This document shows, piece after piece, positions 35,513-44,172 of a stretch of DNA of 64,000 nt (positions within the stretch are counted from its first letter, which is position 1; each line of letters begins with the position of its first letter). The stretch spans positions 124,001 through 188,000 of the forward strand of contig NZ_MNAN01000018.1 in NCBI RefSeq assembly GCF_001854475.1, given 5' to 3'. A program made the position numbers and the translations under genes. The notes under the pieces were generated by a model that searched no databases, was not told the origin of the DNA, and saw only the letters and a list, made by a program, of their open reading frames with translations. The stretch is from Pseudoalteromonas byunsanensis (lineage in GTDB: Bacteria; Pseudomonadota; Gammaproteobacteria; Enterobacterales; Alteromonadaceae).

Positions 35513-36175
35513 TTAGTGTGTCGTGCCAGCAGCTATTTTAATATCTTGTTTGTCTTGAATTGCACAGGTCATAATCACTTTTAACGCATTTACAATCGTA
35601 TCTAAGCTCATACTTGGTGCGCCGTGATGATTAACTGCCTGTGAGGGCAAATATGGGATATGAACAAACCCACCTTTGACATGTGTATCATGTTGATTTA
35701 TCAAATGCATCAAGCCGTACATTACATGATTACAGACATAGGTACCCGCTGTATTTGAGATGGCAGCTGGGATCTCAGCCTGCTGCAAAGCGAGCAATAA
35801 ACGCTTGATGGGTAAATTCGTGAAATATGCAGCAGGACCACCTGCGATAACGGGGGTATCAATGGGCTGTTTACCCGCATTATCTTCTATGCGTGCGTCG
35901 TTAATATTTATTGCTACGCGTTCTAGCGATATTTCTGCTCTGCCTCCAGCCTGACCAATACACAGCACCAATTGTGGTGCGTATTTATCAATTGCTATGT
36001 GTAGCTCTTGTAAAGAGGCATCAAACTCACATGAAAGTTCCTTGGTATGAACGATAAAGCCGCCAATATGCTCTCCTTCAAGTTGAGAAACAGCTTGCCA
36101 AGAAGGATTAATCTGTTCGCCTCCAAAGGGTGCGAAACCAGTGAGTAAAATACTGGGTTTTTGTGTCCTAGTCAT
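35513..36175 (-). CDS. pcp: Pyrrolidone-carboxylate peptidase (C15 family)
   Basis: Pcp (220 aa) removes N-terminal pyroglutamate from peptides, releasing 5-oxoproline. The family core is visible: ILLTGFAPFGGEQINPSW, the Glu-bearing ISLERVAININDARIEDN, the catalytic Cys segment ISNTAGTYVCNHVMYG and the His in KGGFVHIPYLP. I use the ATG at 36175 (GGAG upstream, 8-nt overlap with the DUF979 gene). It is the last gene of a 5-oxoproline operon and supplies its substrate. Confidence 0.94.
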   Translation of the reverse strand: MTRTQKPSILLTGFAPFGGEQINPSWQAVSQLEGEHIGGFIVHTKELSCEFDASLQELHIAIDKYAPQLVLCIGQAGGRAEISLERVAININDARIEDNAGKQPIDTPVIAGGPAAYFTNLPIKRLLLALQQAEIPAAISNTAGTYVCNHVMYGLMHLINQHDTHVKGGFVHIPYLPSQAVNHHGAPSMSLDTIVNALKVIMTCAIQDKQDIKIAAGTTH

Positions 36176-37187
36176 TGAAGATGACTCCATACATGAGCAA
36201 GATATTGATAGTTAACAAGGTTAATGCTGTTGGGATCTGTACCTTGATAACCTGATATTTGTCTTTTAAGTCAAGAAGTGCCGCTGGCACGATATTAAAG
36301 TTTGCGGCCATAGGTGTCATTAAGGTACCACAGTAACCTGAATACATACCGATAGCTACCAGTGGCGCTGCTGAAGCACCATGGCCTTGAATCAAAAATG
36401 GTACAGCGATGCCCGCAGTCATCACCGGAAAAGCAGCAAATGCGTTACCCATTATCATAGTAAAAAGAGCCATTCCCGTACAATACAAAACGACCAACAT
36501 AAAACGGTTGTCAGGCGAAATGAATATGGTAACAAGCTCTTGAATCGCGGTGCCTGTTTGGGCGACGATGAAAACGCCGCCCAGCATGGCTAACATCTGT
36601 GGCAGAATTGCTGCCCAGCCAATTGAATCAACGAGTCGTCGCGATTCACTTAGCGCGAGTAATGGCGAACCAGAGGTCAGCTTCCAACCTACTAATAACG
36701 CGGCACCACAAGCTAATGTTAGCGCTGCTAAAGTGACATGCTTTTGATCAAATAAATAGGTGTTAGCAATATGTATATCGCTTAGCAGTAGTGTGCAAAC
36801 AACGGTTACAACTGGGATCATGACCGCAGGAATAAATAAATGATTACCTATACGCTGTGCAGAGGTGTTTAGCGCTTGCTCTGATGGGACGTCATAACTG
36901 CCCATGGAAACTTTACCTAGTCCTGCAAGTAGTGCGATAAGCAGTACACTTACACCTACCCATTGATAGGTCATTGAGGGGCCAAATAATTTGATCGATA
37001 AGTCACCAAATAAAAATACACTACCGAATAGAAACCAAAATAGGGCGGTGCTTAGTCTTTTGGGATGACCTGTGTCTTGCAGGGTTTTTACGACCAAAAA
37101 CATGACAACAAATCCAATTAGCAAATAAATATTATTGATAGACAGTATAGACTGAGTCTCAGTGGCAGTGGTTACAGGCGCGCTCAT
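36168..37187 (-). CDS. DUF979 family inner-membrane protein
   Basis: The 339-aa polytopic membrane protein has about ten hydrophobic helices (IYLLIGFVVMFLVVKTL, MLAMLGGVFIVAQTGTAIQEL, PLVAIGMYSGYCGTLMTPMA). DUF979 and DUF969 proteins occur as neighbours in clusters with Pcp and 5-oxoprolinase. By context they are the likely permease for pyroglutamate or pyroglutamyl peptides, which is inference. The start overlaps the DUF969 stop by 4 nt (ATGA). Confidence 0.88.
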   Translation of the reverse strand: MSAPVTTATETQSILSINNIYLLIGFVVMFLVVKTLQDTGHPKRLSTALFWFLFGSVFLFGDLSIKLFGPSMTYQWVGVSVLLIALLAGLGKVSMGSYDVPSEQALNTSAQRIGNHLFIPAVMIPVVTVVCTLLLSDIHIANTYLFDQKHVTLAALTLACGAALLVGWKLTSGSPLLALSESRRLVDSIGWAAILPQMLAMLGGVFIVAQTGTAIQELVTIFISPDNRFMLVVLYCTGMALFTMIMGNAFAAFPVMTAGIAVPFLIQGHGASAAPLVAIGMYSGYCGTLMTPMAANFNIVPAALLDLKDKYQVIKVQIPTALTLLTINILLMYGVIFND

Positions 37188-37912
37188 GACAGCTCCTCAT
37201 TCAATTCAACCTTACTGTCTTGGTCAAGCTCGTTCATTAGTTGATAAATTTTGGATTCTAAACGAGCCAGTCTGAACAGATGTACAATAAGTGCCGCTAT
37301 CGCGGTAGGAATTGCCCAAAGGCCAATATGCAATGGCTCTATACCGCCAATACCGTTTTCTTTGAGAAATGCATCCATTAACAATACTGCGCCAAAAGCA
37401 ATAAATATATCTTCACCAAAGAATACTGCGATGTTATCACAGGCCGCAGCATGGGCGCTTATCAAGTCCTGGACGTGTTTGGGAAGCGTGCCGTGAACAT
37501 TGGTTGCAGCACCTAAGGCCATAGGGGCAAGCAAAGGTCTGACGGTCTGAGGCTGTCCAGCGAGGCTTAGTAGCCCTAGCGCTGCGGAACACTCTCTTAC
37601 AACAAAGTACACACTTAAAATACGCGATGTGGTGGCTGATTTTATACTGGCAACCCAAGATTTAGCCCTTTGTTGTAAACCGTATCGTTCCAATAAGGCA
37701 ATAACGGGTAATATCAACAGAAAGCTGGCTAATTGGCGTGAGTTCATAAACTTTTCGCCGAAGGTTTCAAGCATTGAGAGAAAATTAATATTCACAGCCC
37801 AGCCAGTCATTAAACCAGCGACGCAGACAACGAGTAAAGGATTAAAACGTAGTGCAAATCCAAACACAACAATGACGATACCTATTAAAGGCAAAAGGTT
37901 TAACTCAGTCAT
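37184..37912 (-). CDS. DUF969 family inner-membrane protein
   Basis: The 242-aa membrane protein has roughly six hydrophobic segments and a short charged C-terminus. Segments such as FLLILPVIALLERYGLQQRA, LSLAGQPQTVRPLLAPMALG and AHAAACDNIAVFFGEDIFIA fit DUF969. Translational coupling with DUF979 points to a two-component membrane complex in 5-oxoproline uptake. It follows pxpC by 9 bp. Confidence 0.88.
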   Translation of the reverse strand: MTELNLLPLIGIVIVVFGFALRFNPLLVVCVAGLMTGWAVNINFLSMLETFGEKFMNSRQLASFLLILPVIALLERYGLQQRAKSWVASIKSATTSRILSVYFVVRECSAALGLLSLAGQPQTVRPLLAPMALGAATNVHGTLPKHVQDLISAHAAACDNIAVFFGEDIFIAFGAVLLMDAFLKENGIGGIEPLHIGLWAIPTAIAALIVHLFRLARLESKIYQLMNELDQDSKVELNEELS

Positions 37913-37921
37913 AATATTACT

Positions 37922-38848
37922 CTAGTTATTATTATTTTTTGCCAATGAAAATTGTGCTAAGTGTGCACTGAGTTTATCACTGGCTTTACGAGCCTCTGCT
38001 AACGTACACGGAACAAACTGGCACGTTTGGTTGGCGCCAAACTGACTGAACAGGCGTAAGTCAGCGTCGATAACGCTAGCGAGGATCGGATAGCCTCCAG
38101 TAGTCTGACAATCATTAAGTAACACGATTGGCTCACCACTGGGTGGCAGTTGTACGATACCAGGGTGAACGGCCTGCGTTGTTATAGAGACCTCATGATT
38201 TAATGGTTCGTCACAGAGTAATCTACTACCCATCCGATTACTTAACTCACTAACACGCCAAGACTGTTCAATAAAGCGTTCAAACGTATTTGCGGGCAGC
38301 TTATCACAATGTGGCCCTTTAAGTACTCGTACCTGCTGGGAGTATGGAGGCTGCTTAACTCCGAGAGTATTTAGTTTGACGCTTGATGTGTGGTAATTGA
38401 GGGAGTCGCCAGAGTTCAGTGCTCGACCTTGAAAGCCACCAAAGTGAGATTGCAGATCGGTAGCACATGAATTCAACACTGGAGTCAGCTCAAATCCTCC
38501 TTCAACTGACACATATGCGCGTTGGGCATGAGCACTAGTACCAAAAGTTAGTACGTCACCAGCACTGGCGTAATAGCGCCAGCCGGGATAAATCGCTTTG
38601 TCAGCCAGTTTCGCATTTAAGCAGCCCCCAGTGAGGGCGAAATTACAGGCTGAGGTAAACTCAAACTCCGCAAGACCAATGGTGATTTCTATGACGGCTT
38701 TATGAACAGGATTGTCTAGTAATAAGTTCGCTAAACATACTGCAAAAGGGTCTAATGCACCGCTGCGACAAACACCGTAATGGCGATAACCAAAGCGGCC
38801 AATATCTTGAACACTTGCCATTACGCCACTTTTGTTGACTTTTAGCAT
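37922..38848 (-). CDS. pxpC: 5-oxoprolinase subunit PxpC (biotin-dependent carboxyltransferase/KipA family)
   Basis: PxpC (308 aa) works with PxpB and PxpA to hydrolyse 5-oxoproline to glutamate using ATP. The family N-terminus MLKVNKSGVMASVQDIGRFG YRHYGVCRSGALDPF and the cyclophilin-like fold segments (CQTTGGYPILASVIDADL) are present. It overlaps pxpB by 7 nt with a strong AAGGAGG. The third subunit gene, pxpA, is not in this cluster. Confidence 0.92.
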   Translation of the reverse strand: MLKVNKSGVMASVQDIGRFGYRHYGVCRSGALDPFAVCLANLLLDNPVHKAVIEITIGLAEFEFTSACNFALTGGCLNAKLADKAIYPGWRYYASAGDVLTFGTSAHAQRAYVSVEGGFELTPVLNSCATDLQSHFGGFQGRALNSGDSLNYHTSSVKLNTLGVKQPPYSQQVRVLKGPHCDKLPANTFERFIEQSWRVSELSNRMGSRLLCDEPLNHEVSITTQAVHPGIVQLPPSGEPIVLLNDCQTTGGYPILASVIDADLRLFSQFGANQTCQFVPCTLAEARKASDKLSAHLAQFSLAKNNNN

Positions 38849-39498
38849 ACGCCCTCCTTAAGCGGTACAAATTTAATTTTATCGCCTGGCGCAAAGAGGC
38901 TTGGTGGCTGATTATTTGGATTAAATAAGGTGTGCTGACAACGGCCAAGTAAATGCCATCCGCCTGGGGATTGGTTGGGATAGATGGCGCTCAGATCTTC
39001 AGCGATAGCCACGGAGCCTTTAGGCACTAGCTTCCTTGGTTTTGTTTTTCTAGGAAGCTGCAATTCACATGGCAGTTTACCTAGATAAGCAAACCCAGGT
39101 AAAAACCCTAAAAACTCAACTTGATATGTTTGGGAACAGTGTAGCTGAACTACTTGACGCTCTGTTAAGCAAGCTCGTTTAGCCACATCGTTCAGATCAG
39201 GGCCAAATTCCCCTCCGTAAATTGTTTCGATAAAATGTGTTTTTGCATCAAAAGCAAAATCATCACATTCATGCCAAAGTAACATGACATGCTTAAGCCA
39301 ATATTGATAGTCATTTGGGTTAGCCATGTAAGCTGTGACGGAAGACTTTGCTGGTACAATATCGATAAATGCATTGCTGTCTTTTAGCGCTGCGCACAGA
39401 GCGAACAGTTTACGCTGCTGAGCTTGCGATGGGGCGTTTACATTTAAGGAAAGAACTAGAGCATTCTCTCCGAGTAAATAACTGTGAGCATCTGACAT
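38842..39498 (-). CDS. pxpB: 5-oxoprolinase subunit PxpB (KipI family)
   Basis: PxpB (218 aa) is the KipI-like partner of PxpC. Diagnostic segments are YGGEFGPDLNDVAKRACLTE, VEFLGFLPGFAYLGKLPCEL and IYPNQSPGGWHLLGRCQHTLFN. It begins the operon pxpB-pxpC-DUF969-DUF979-pcp, just after the terminator of the upstream aminopeptidase gene. Confidence 0.93.
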   Translation of the reverse strand: MSDAHSYLLGENALVLSLNVNAPSQAQQRKLFALCAALKDSNAFIDIVPAKSSVTAYMANPNDYQYWLKHVMLLWHECDDFAFDAKTHFIETIYGGEFGPDLNDVAKRACLTERQVVQLHCSQTYQVEFLGFLPGFAYLGKLPCELQLPRKTKPRKLVPKGSVAIAEDLSAIYPNQSPGGWHLLGRCQHTLFNPNNQPPSLFAPGDKIKFVPLKEGVC

Positions 39499-39569
39499 AT
39501 TAACGGTTCTTTTTTATTATCATGGCATTAGTATAGCGAATAGGTGGGGTTGCTGTGCAACTGTTATAA

Positions 39570-39602
39570 AACAGTAATAAAAAAGCCATGCTAGGCATGG
39601 CT
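39570..39602 (-). terminator. Terminator of the M17 aminopeptidase gene
   Basis: An 8-bp stem AGCCATGC / GCATGGCT with a 3-nt loop is followed on the minus strand by TTTTTTATTA, shortly after the aminopeptidase stop. Confidence 0.8.
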
Positions 39603-39623
39603 AAGGTTAGGAGTAATGTTAAG

Positions 39624-41159
39624 CTATTGATTGCTTAGTAGCCATTCACTTAGTAGGCGTACGCCATACCCGGTGCCTCCCGCAGGGACTTCACCAGCAG
39701 CTGCGCTAGACAATTCATTGCCGGCCATATCAATATGTACCCAACGGGTATCGCCTGCAAAATGTTGCAAGAATGAGGCTGCTACGGTTGCACCTGGACC
39801 GCCAGATCCTAAGTTAGTTAGGTCTGCGATGTTAGATTTGAGCTTGTCTTTGTAGCCAAGAGGTAGGCGCCAAACTTGCTCGTTGACCTGTTTTCCTGCG
39901 ATAGTTAGTTCTTTAACTAAATGCTCATCTTCAGAGAAAATAGCGCTGTAACGATCACCTACAGCGTGTATTTTAGAGCCAGTTAGCGTTGCTAAATCGA
40001 TCATGATCTCAGGATTAAAATTTTGACGTGCGTACCACATAGCATCACTAAGTACTAGGCGTCCTTCAGCATCAGTGTTTACAACTTCTACACTTAAGCC
40101 CTCGGCAGTACGCAGTACATCACCAGGAGCGATGGCGTTTTCAGAGACCATGTTTGCGGCCATGCCCATGACTGCCACGACGTTAACATTGGCTTTGTTT
40201 AGCGCGATAGCTTTTACAGTACCAAGTACTGCAGCAGCACCCGCCATATCACCTTTCATAAGCGCGATAGTCTTACCTTTTTTGATGCTATAGCCACCAG
40301 AATCAAAGGTGATCCCTTTACCAATTAGCGCGATAGGTGCATCGTCACTTCCCTTATAATGGGCGACGACTAAACGAGAACCATCTTTACTACCACGGCC
40401 GACACCCTCAAGTGCCCCCATGCCTAGCGCTTTAATTTGTTCTGGCTCTAATACCGTGACTGCAACACCATATTGTTCAAGTGATTTGGCCGCTTGTGCA
40501 AAATCTACAGGTGTCATCTCGCTGGCAATTTCGGAGGTCAAGTCTCTTGCCAGAAAAACCCCTTGCTCAATATTTGCAAGCTGTTCATAAAGTTTGCTAG
40601 TGGCTTTATCGTCTGCCACATCGAAGCTATAACTAATATTGCTATCGTCTTTAGATTTTTTATACACTTCAAAGCGGTGGTCACGAAGGCTAGCGCCATG
40701 TGCAAACTGAGCAGCTAACTCACTGTTGTTAATTAATCCAGATACTCGTTCAAATGACATGGTGACTTTATTGGCTTTCTTTTGTGCCAAAGAAGCGTGT
40801 ATATTGCCGCCAAGTTCAGCCATTTTGGCTGCAGAGAGTTCATCAGTTTTACCCAAACCAACCAGCACTATACGCTCATAATTACTATCAATAGGGGCAA
40901 GCAGTTCTAGGCTTTTTCCATATTCAGCTGAAAAATTGGTGTTTTTGACTGCTTTATTTAGCTGTGCACGTGTGTCTTTATCTAGAAATTTGAATTCTTC
41001 CTTAGCGTTGGCTTCTTGAAATAACACTAAGGTGTCACCTTCAGCGAGCTTAGAAGTAAATTCAAACTGTGCGGCAAGTGCACTTCCTGAAGCGGCAATA
41101 GCAAGCGCTACTGAGGTTATGTGCGTTACTAGTTTCATTGATAAACTCATTCTATTCAT
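39624..41159 (-). CDS. Exported leucyl aminopeptidase (M17)
   Basis: This 511-aa (or 504-aa) M17 metallo-aminopeptidase carries the signature VVNTDAEGRLVLSDA, the metal-binding GKGITFDSGGYSIKKG and the Lys-bearing MKGDMAGAAAVLG. Unusually for cytosolic PepA, it has an N-terminal signal peptide (MKLVTHITSVALAIAASGSA then LAAQ), so it probably acts in the periplasm or outside. Three in-frame ATGs (41159, 41150, 41138) are possible; the last gives the cleanest signal peptide. Confidence 0.9.
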   Translation of the reverse strand: MNRMSLSMKLVTHITSVALAIAASGSALAAQFEFTSKLAEGDTLVLFQEANAKEEFKFLDKDTRAQLNKAVKNTNFSAEYGKSLELLAPIDSNYERIVLVGLGKTDELSAAKMAELGGNIHASLAQKKANKVTMSFERVSGLINNSELAAQFAHGASLRDHRFEVYKKSKDDSNISYSFDVADDKATSKLYEQLANIEQGVFLARDLTSEIASEMTPVDFAQAAKSLEQYGVAVTVLEPEQIKALGMGALEGVGRGSKDGSRLVVAHYKGSDDAPIALIGKGITFDSGGYSIKKGKTIALMKGDMAGAAAVLGTVKAIALNKANVNVVAVMGMAANMVSENAIAPGDVLRTAEGLSVEVVNTDAEGRLVLSDAMWYARQNFNPEIMIDLATLTGSKIHAVGDRYSAIFSEDEHLVKELTIAGKQVNEQVWRLPLGYKDKLKSNIADLTNLGSGGPGATVAASFLQHFAGDTRWVHIDMAGNELSSAAAGEVPAGGTGYGVRLLSEWLLSNQ

Positions 41160-41322
41160 AAACTCGTTACGTTTTACCTCAAAACGTCCCTAAAAGACAT
41201 AATTTGTCGTTGAAATACCAAATAATGAAGATTAACACATAGCTAAGTGAGGTGCTGGATGAAAGAAATAGCTCAACTAAAGGGTCTAGCTTAATAGAGC
41301 GAAATATAATAGGAACAAAGTT

Positions 41323-42600
41323 ATGGCAAAGTGGTTAGGCTATTTAGCCTTGGTATTATCTATTTGCACGGTAGTTTGGGCCTCGCAGAACAGGGCACTA
41401 CAGTCACCTGCACAGGCAAGCACGCATATAAAAACCATGGTTTTAGGGTCGGGCTGTTTTTGGGGGGCAGAAAAGCGTTATGAAGCGATGAAAGGGGTAC
41501 TCGATGCCGAGTCAGGATATTCAGATGGCAACGGTTTTGAAGCAAGTTATAAAGCCATTACTAAGCGTAGTAGGCGGTTTGATGCTGACAACTACGCTGA
41601 AGTAGTGAAAGTGACTTATAACGCAAATGTGCTATCTACCAAGCAGCTCTTAATGCATTACTTTGAAAGTCATGACCCAACGCAAAAGAACCGTCAAGGC
41701 AATGATGTAGGTACTCAGTATCGGTCAATTATTTTGTATACAGATGAAGCTCAGCAAATAATAGCCTTGGAACTGAAAGAGGACTACCAGAAGTTGCTGC
41801 GTCAAGCAGGCTATGGAGAGATCCAAACCCAGCTTAAACCATTAGAGGCTTTTTATCCTGCTGAAGAATACCATCAGAATTATATAGCTAAAAACCCTGA
41901 TGGTTATTGCCCAGATCATTCAACAGGTGTGGTTTTTAACAAAACAGATGAGCAAGTAAAAGATAATGCCGCGTTACTATCTGGCAAACACATAGTGGTC
42001 CTTGACTCAAAAAGCTACTGCCCTTATTGCGAGAAGCTCAAAAAAACAGTATTGCATGATTATCAAGGTAGCATTGCGTTACATTATCGATATGCAGACC
42101 AACTGACTGGCTTACAAGTAAAAACACCTACGTGGGCAACACCAACAATTATTTTTATAGAGCAGGGCAAAGAGGTGTATTCTCACCAGGGGTTTATGAA
42201 TAAAGATACTTTTTACCGTGCGTTAGGCGCGTTTAAGTTAGGTGATACAGAGGCTTTTAAAGTAGCGTTTCAAAGTAAAACTGATGCCCCGTTTTGTAAG
42301 CAATATGACTTGTTCAAAAATACTGGCGCAGGCGTTTTTGTTGATAAGCTCAGTGGCGCCAAGCTGTTTGATACTGACGATAGATTTAACTCAGGCACAG
42401 GGTGGTTGTCATTTAAACAGCCCATCAAAAATAGTGTGACCTATCATGAAGATAATAGCTACGGTATGCAGCGAACAGAAATACGCTCTAAATCAAGTGG
42501 TATCCATTTGGGGCATGTGTTTGCCGGCGAGGGGCCAGATGGTGGCAACCGCTACTGCATAAATGCAACAGTGCTCGAATTTGTACCGAGGGCAATGTAA
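41323..42600 (+). CDS. Membrane-anchored MsrA - glutaredoxin-like - MsrB fusion
   Basis: A 425-aa three-domain protein for repair of oxidised methionine. An N-terminal hydrophobic anchor (about 3-20) exports it. MsrA (about 36-205) has its nucleophile C45 in GSGCFWGAE. A thioredoxin/glutaredoxin-like domain (about 220-305) has C233-P-Y-C236 and the cis-Pro segment ATPTIIFIEQG. MsrB (about 305-425) has SGTGWLSF, HLGHVFAGEGPDGGNRYC (C412) and INATVLEFVP. Both zinc CxxC pairs of many MsrBs are absent. The internal redox domain could recycle both reductases in the periplasm. Neisseria PilB has a related fusion but a different domain order. Confidence 0.93.
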   Translation: MAKWLGYLALVLSICTVVWASQNRALQSPAQASTHIKTMVLGSGCFWGAEKRYEAMKGVLDAESGYSDGNGFEASYKAITKRSRRFDADNYAEVVKVTYNANVLSTKQLLMHYFESHDPTQKNRQGNDVGTQYRSIILYTDEAQQIIALELKEDYQKLLRQAGYGEIQTQLKPLEAFYPAEEYHQNYIAKNPDGYCPDHSTGVVFNKTDEQVKDNAALLSGKHIVVLDSKSYCPYCEKLKKTVLHDYQGSIALHYRYADQLTGLQVKTPTWATPTIIFIEQGKEVYSHQGFMNKDTFYRALGAFKLGDTEAFKVAFQSKTDAPFCKQYDLFKNTGAGVFVDKLSGAKLFDTDDRFNSGTGWLSFKQPIKNSVTYHEDNSYGMQRTEIRSKSSGIHLGHVFAGEGPDGGNRYCINATVLEFVPRAM

Positions 42601-42613
42601 TTTAGAGATAAAA

Positions 42614-42637
42614 AAAACCCCTCGTGAGAGGGGTTTT
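42614..42637. terminator. Terminator between the Msr fusion and scoB
   Basis: A 10-bp stem AAAACCCCTC / GAGGGGTTTT with loop GTGA lies in the convergent gap. The T-run is strongest on the minus strand (end of the liu/sco transcript) and shorter on the plus strand. Confidence 0.85.
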
Positions 42638-42684
42638 GGGTAACTCAGCGCCATTGGCACTGGGAATGAGGTCGGTACATGGTG

Positions 42685-43344
42685 TTAGGAAAACTGCATT
42701 TCAGGAATATCGCCTTCAACGATTAGCTTACCTGCTGTTTTGCTTATAATTTCATCAACACTAACACCCGGTGCGCGTTCTAGCAAATGGAATGCGCCGT
42801 CTTTTACTTCTAGCACAGCTAAATCAGTTACGATTTTTTTAACACAATTCACACCTGTTAGTGGCAAAGTACATGCTTCTAACAGCTTAGAATCGCCGTG
42901 CTTGCTGGCATGAGTCATAGTAACAATAATGTTTTGTGCGCCGGCTACTAAATCCATTGCACCACCCATACCTTTAATTAACTTTTTCGGGATCATCCAA
43001 GAGGCAATGTTGCCTTGTTGATCTACTTCAAATGCACCTAGAACCGTCAAGTCTACATGACCACCCCTGATCATGGCAAAGCTATCTGCACTATTAAATA
43101 TTGCAGCTCCTGTCGCTGCTGTCACGGTTTCTTTACCCGCGTTGATCATATCTGCGTCAACTTGGTCTTCAGTTGGGTACGGACCCATTCCTAATAACCC
43201 GTTTTCAGATTGCAACATTACTTCAATACCTTCAGGTACATAGTTAGCTACAAGCGTAGGAATACCGATACCTAAATTTACGTAAAAACCATCCTGTAGC
43301 TCCTGAGCTACACGCATTGCTACTTGTTCACGTGATAAAGCCAT
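42685..43344 (-). CDS. scoB: 3-oxoacid CoA-transferase subunit B
   Basis: Subunit B (219 aa) of a family I CoA-transferase that moves CoA from succinyl-CoA to acetoacetate. The catalytic Glu lies in MLQSENGLLGMGPYP, and GGHVDLTVLGAFEVDQQGNI is also typical. The ATG at 43344 has AAGGAG upstream; a longer reading into scoA is not needed. As the last gene of the liu operon, it activates the acetoacetate released by HMG-CoA lyase. Confidence 0.94.
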   Translation of the reverse strand: MALSREQVAMRVAQELQDGFYVNLGIGIPTLVANYVPEGIEVMLQSENGLLGMGPYPTEDQVDADMINAGKETVTAATGAAIFNSADSFAMIRGGHVDLTVLGAFEVDQQGNIASWMIPKKLIKGMGGAMDLVAGAQNIIVTMTHASKHGDSKLLEACTLPLTGVNCVKKIVTDLAVLEVKDGAFHLLERAPGVSVDEIISKTAGKLIVEGDIPEMQFS

Positions 43345-43354
43345 TATCTTCTCC

Positions 43355-44053
43355 TTATTTACGCGTAGTAACACGCTCGATGCGCTTTTCAAAGCTACCT
43401 TTGATCACGCGATTTACGTAAATACCAGGGGTATGAATTTGGCTAGGCTCTAATTCACCTGGTTCAACAATCTCTTCAACTTCAGCAACCGTAATTTTAC
43501 CGGCCGTTGCTGCCATTGGATTAAAGTTCATTGCCGTATGGCGAAACACTAGGTTCCCATATCTGTCAGCTTTCCACGCTTTAACAATGGCAAATTCACC
43601 CGTGATAGATTCTTCCAAAATATATGGACGGCCGTTGAATTCTTTAACTTCTTTGCCTTCAGCCACTGGCGTACCATAACCCGTTGCAGTGTAGAAAGCG
43701 GGAATGCCAGCTCCACCGGCGCGCATTTTTTCGGCCAATGTGCCTTGTGGTGTCAGTACCACATCGATGATGCCATCTAGCAGTTGTTGTTCAAATAAAG
43801 CATTTTCACCAACATAAGACGCAATAATCTTTTTGATTTGACGGTCATGCAACAACACACCTAGACCAAAATCGTCAACTCCACAGTTGTTAGAGACAAC
43901 GGTTAACTCTTTGGTTTTCTTACGCTTAATTTCGTTGATCAAGCCTTCTGGAATACCACACAATCCGAAGCCGCCAGCAATGATGGTATCGCCATCTTTT
44001 AATCCTTCCATTGCTTCGGCATAGCTTGCTACTACTTTATCGAAACCGGCCAT
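43355..44053 (-). CDS. scoA: 3-oxoacid CoA-transferase subunit A
   Basis: Subunit A (232 aa) carries the CoA-binding loop [16 protein letters not shown] and the region [16 protein letters not shown]. It pairs with scoB 10 bp downstream. A 119-bp gap from liuE leaves room for a separate promoter, but I see no terminator there. Confidence 0.94.
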   Translation of the reverse strand: MAGFDKVVASYAEAMEGLKDGDTIIAGGFGLCGIPEGLINEIKRKKTKELTVVSNNCGVDDFGLGVLLHDRQIKKIIASYVGENALFEQQLLDGIIDVVLTPQGTLAEKMRAGGAGIPAFYTATGYGTPVAEGKEVKEFNGRPYILEESITGEFAIVKAWKADRYGNLVFRHTAMNFNPMAATAGKITVAEVEEIVEPGELEPSQIHTPGIYVNRVIKGSFEKRIERVTTRK

Positions 44054-44172
44054 TAGCCCACTCCTAAAGGTTATTTGTTATCTTTTGTTGCCACTTGTGG
44101 TAACCCAAAAGTGGACACAATCATTATTCATTTAACACTGAATATTACTATTAAGTGTTGAGCACGACGTGT

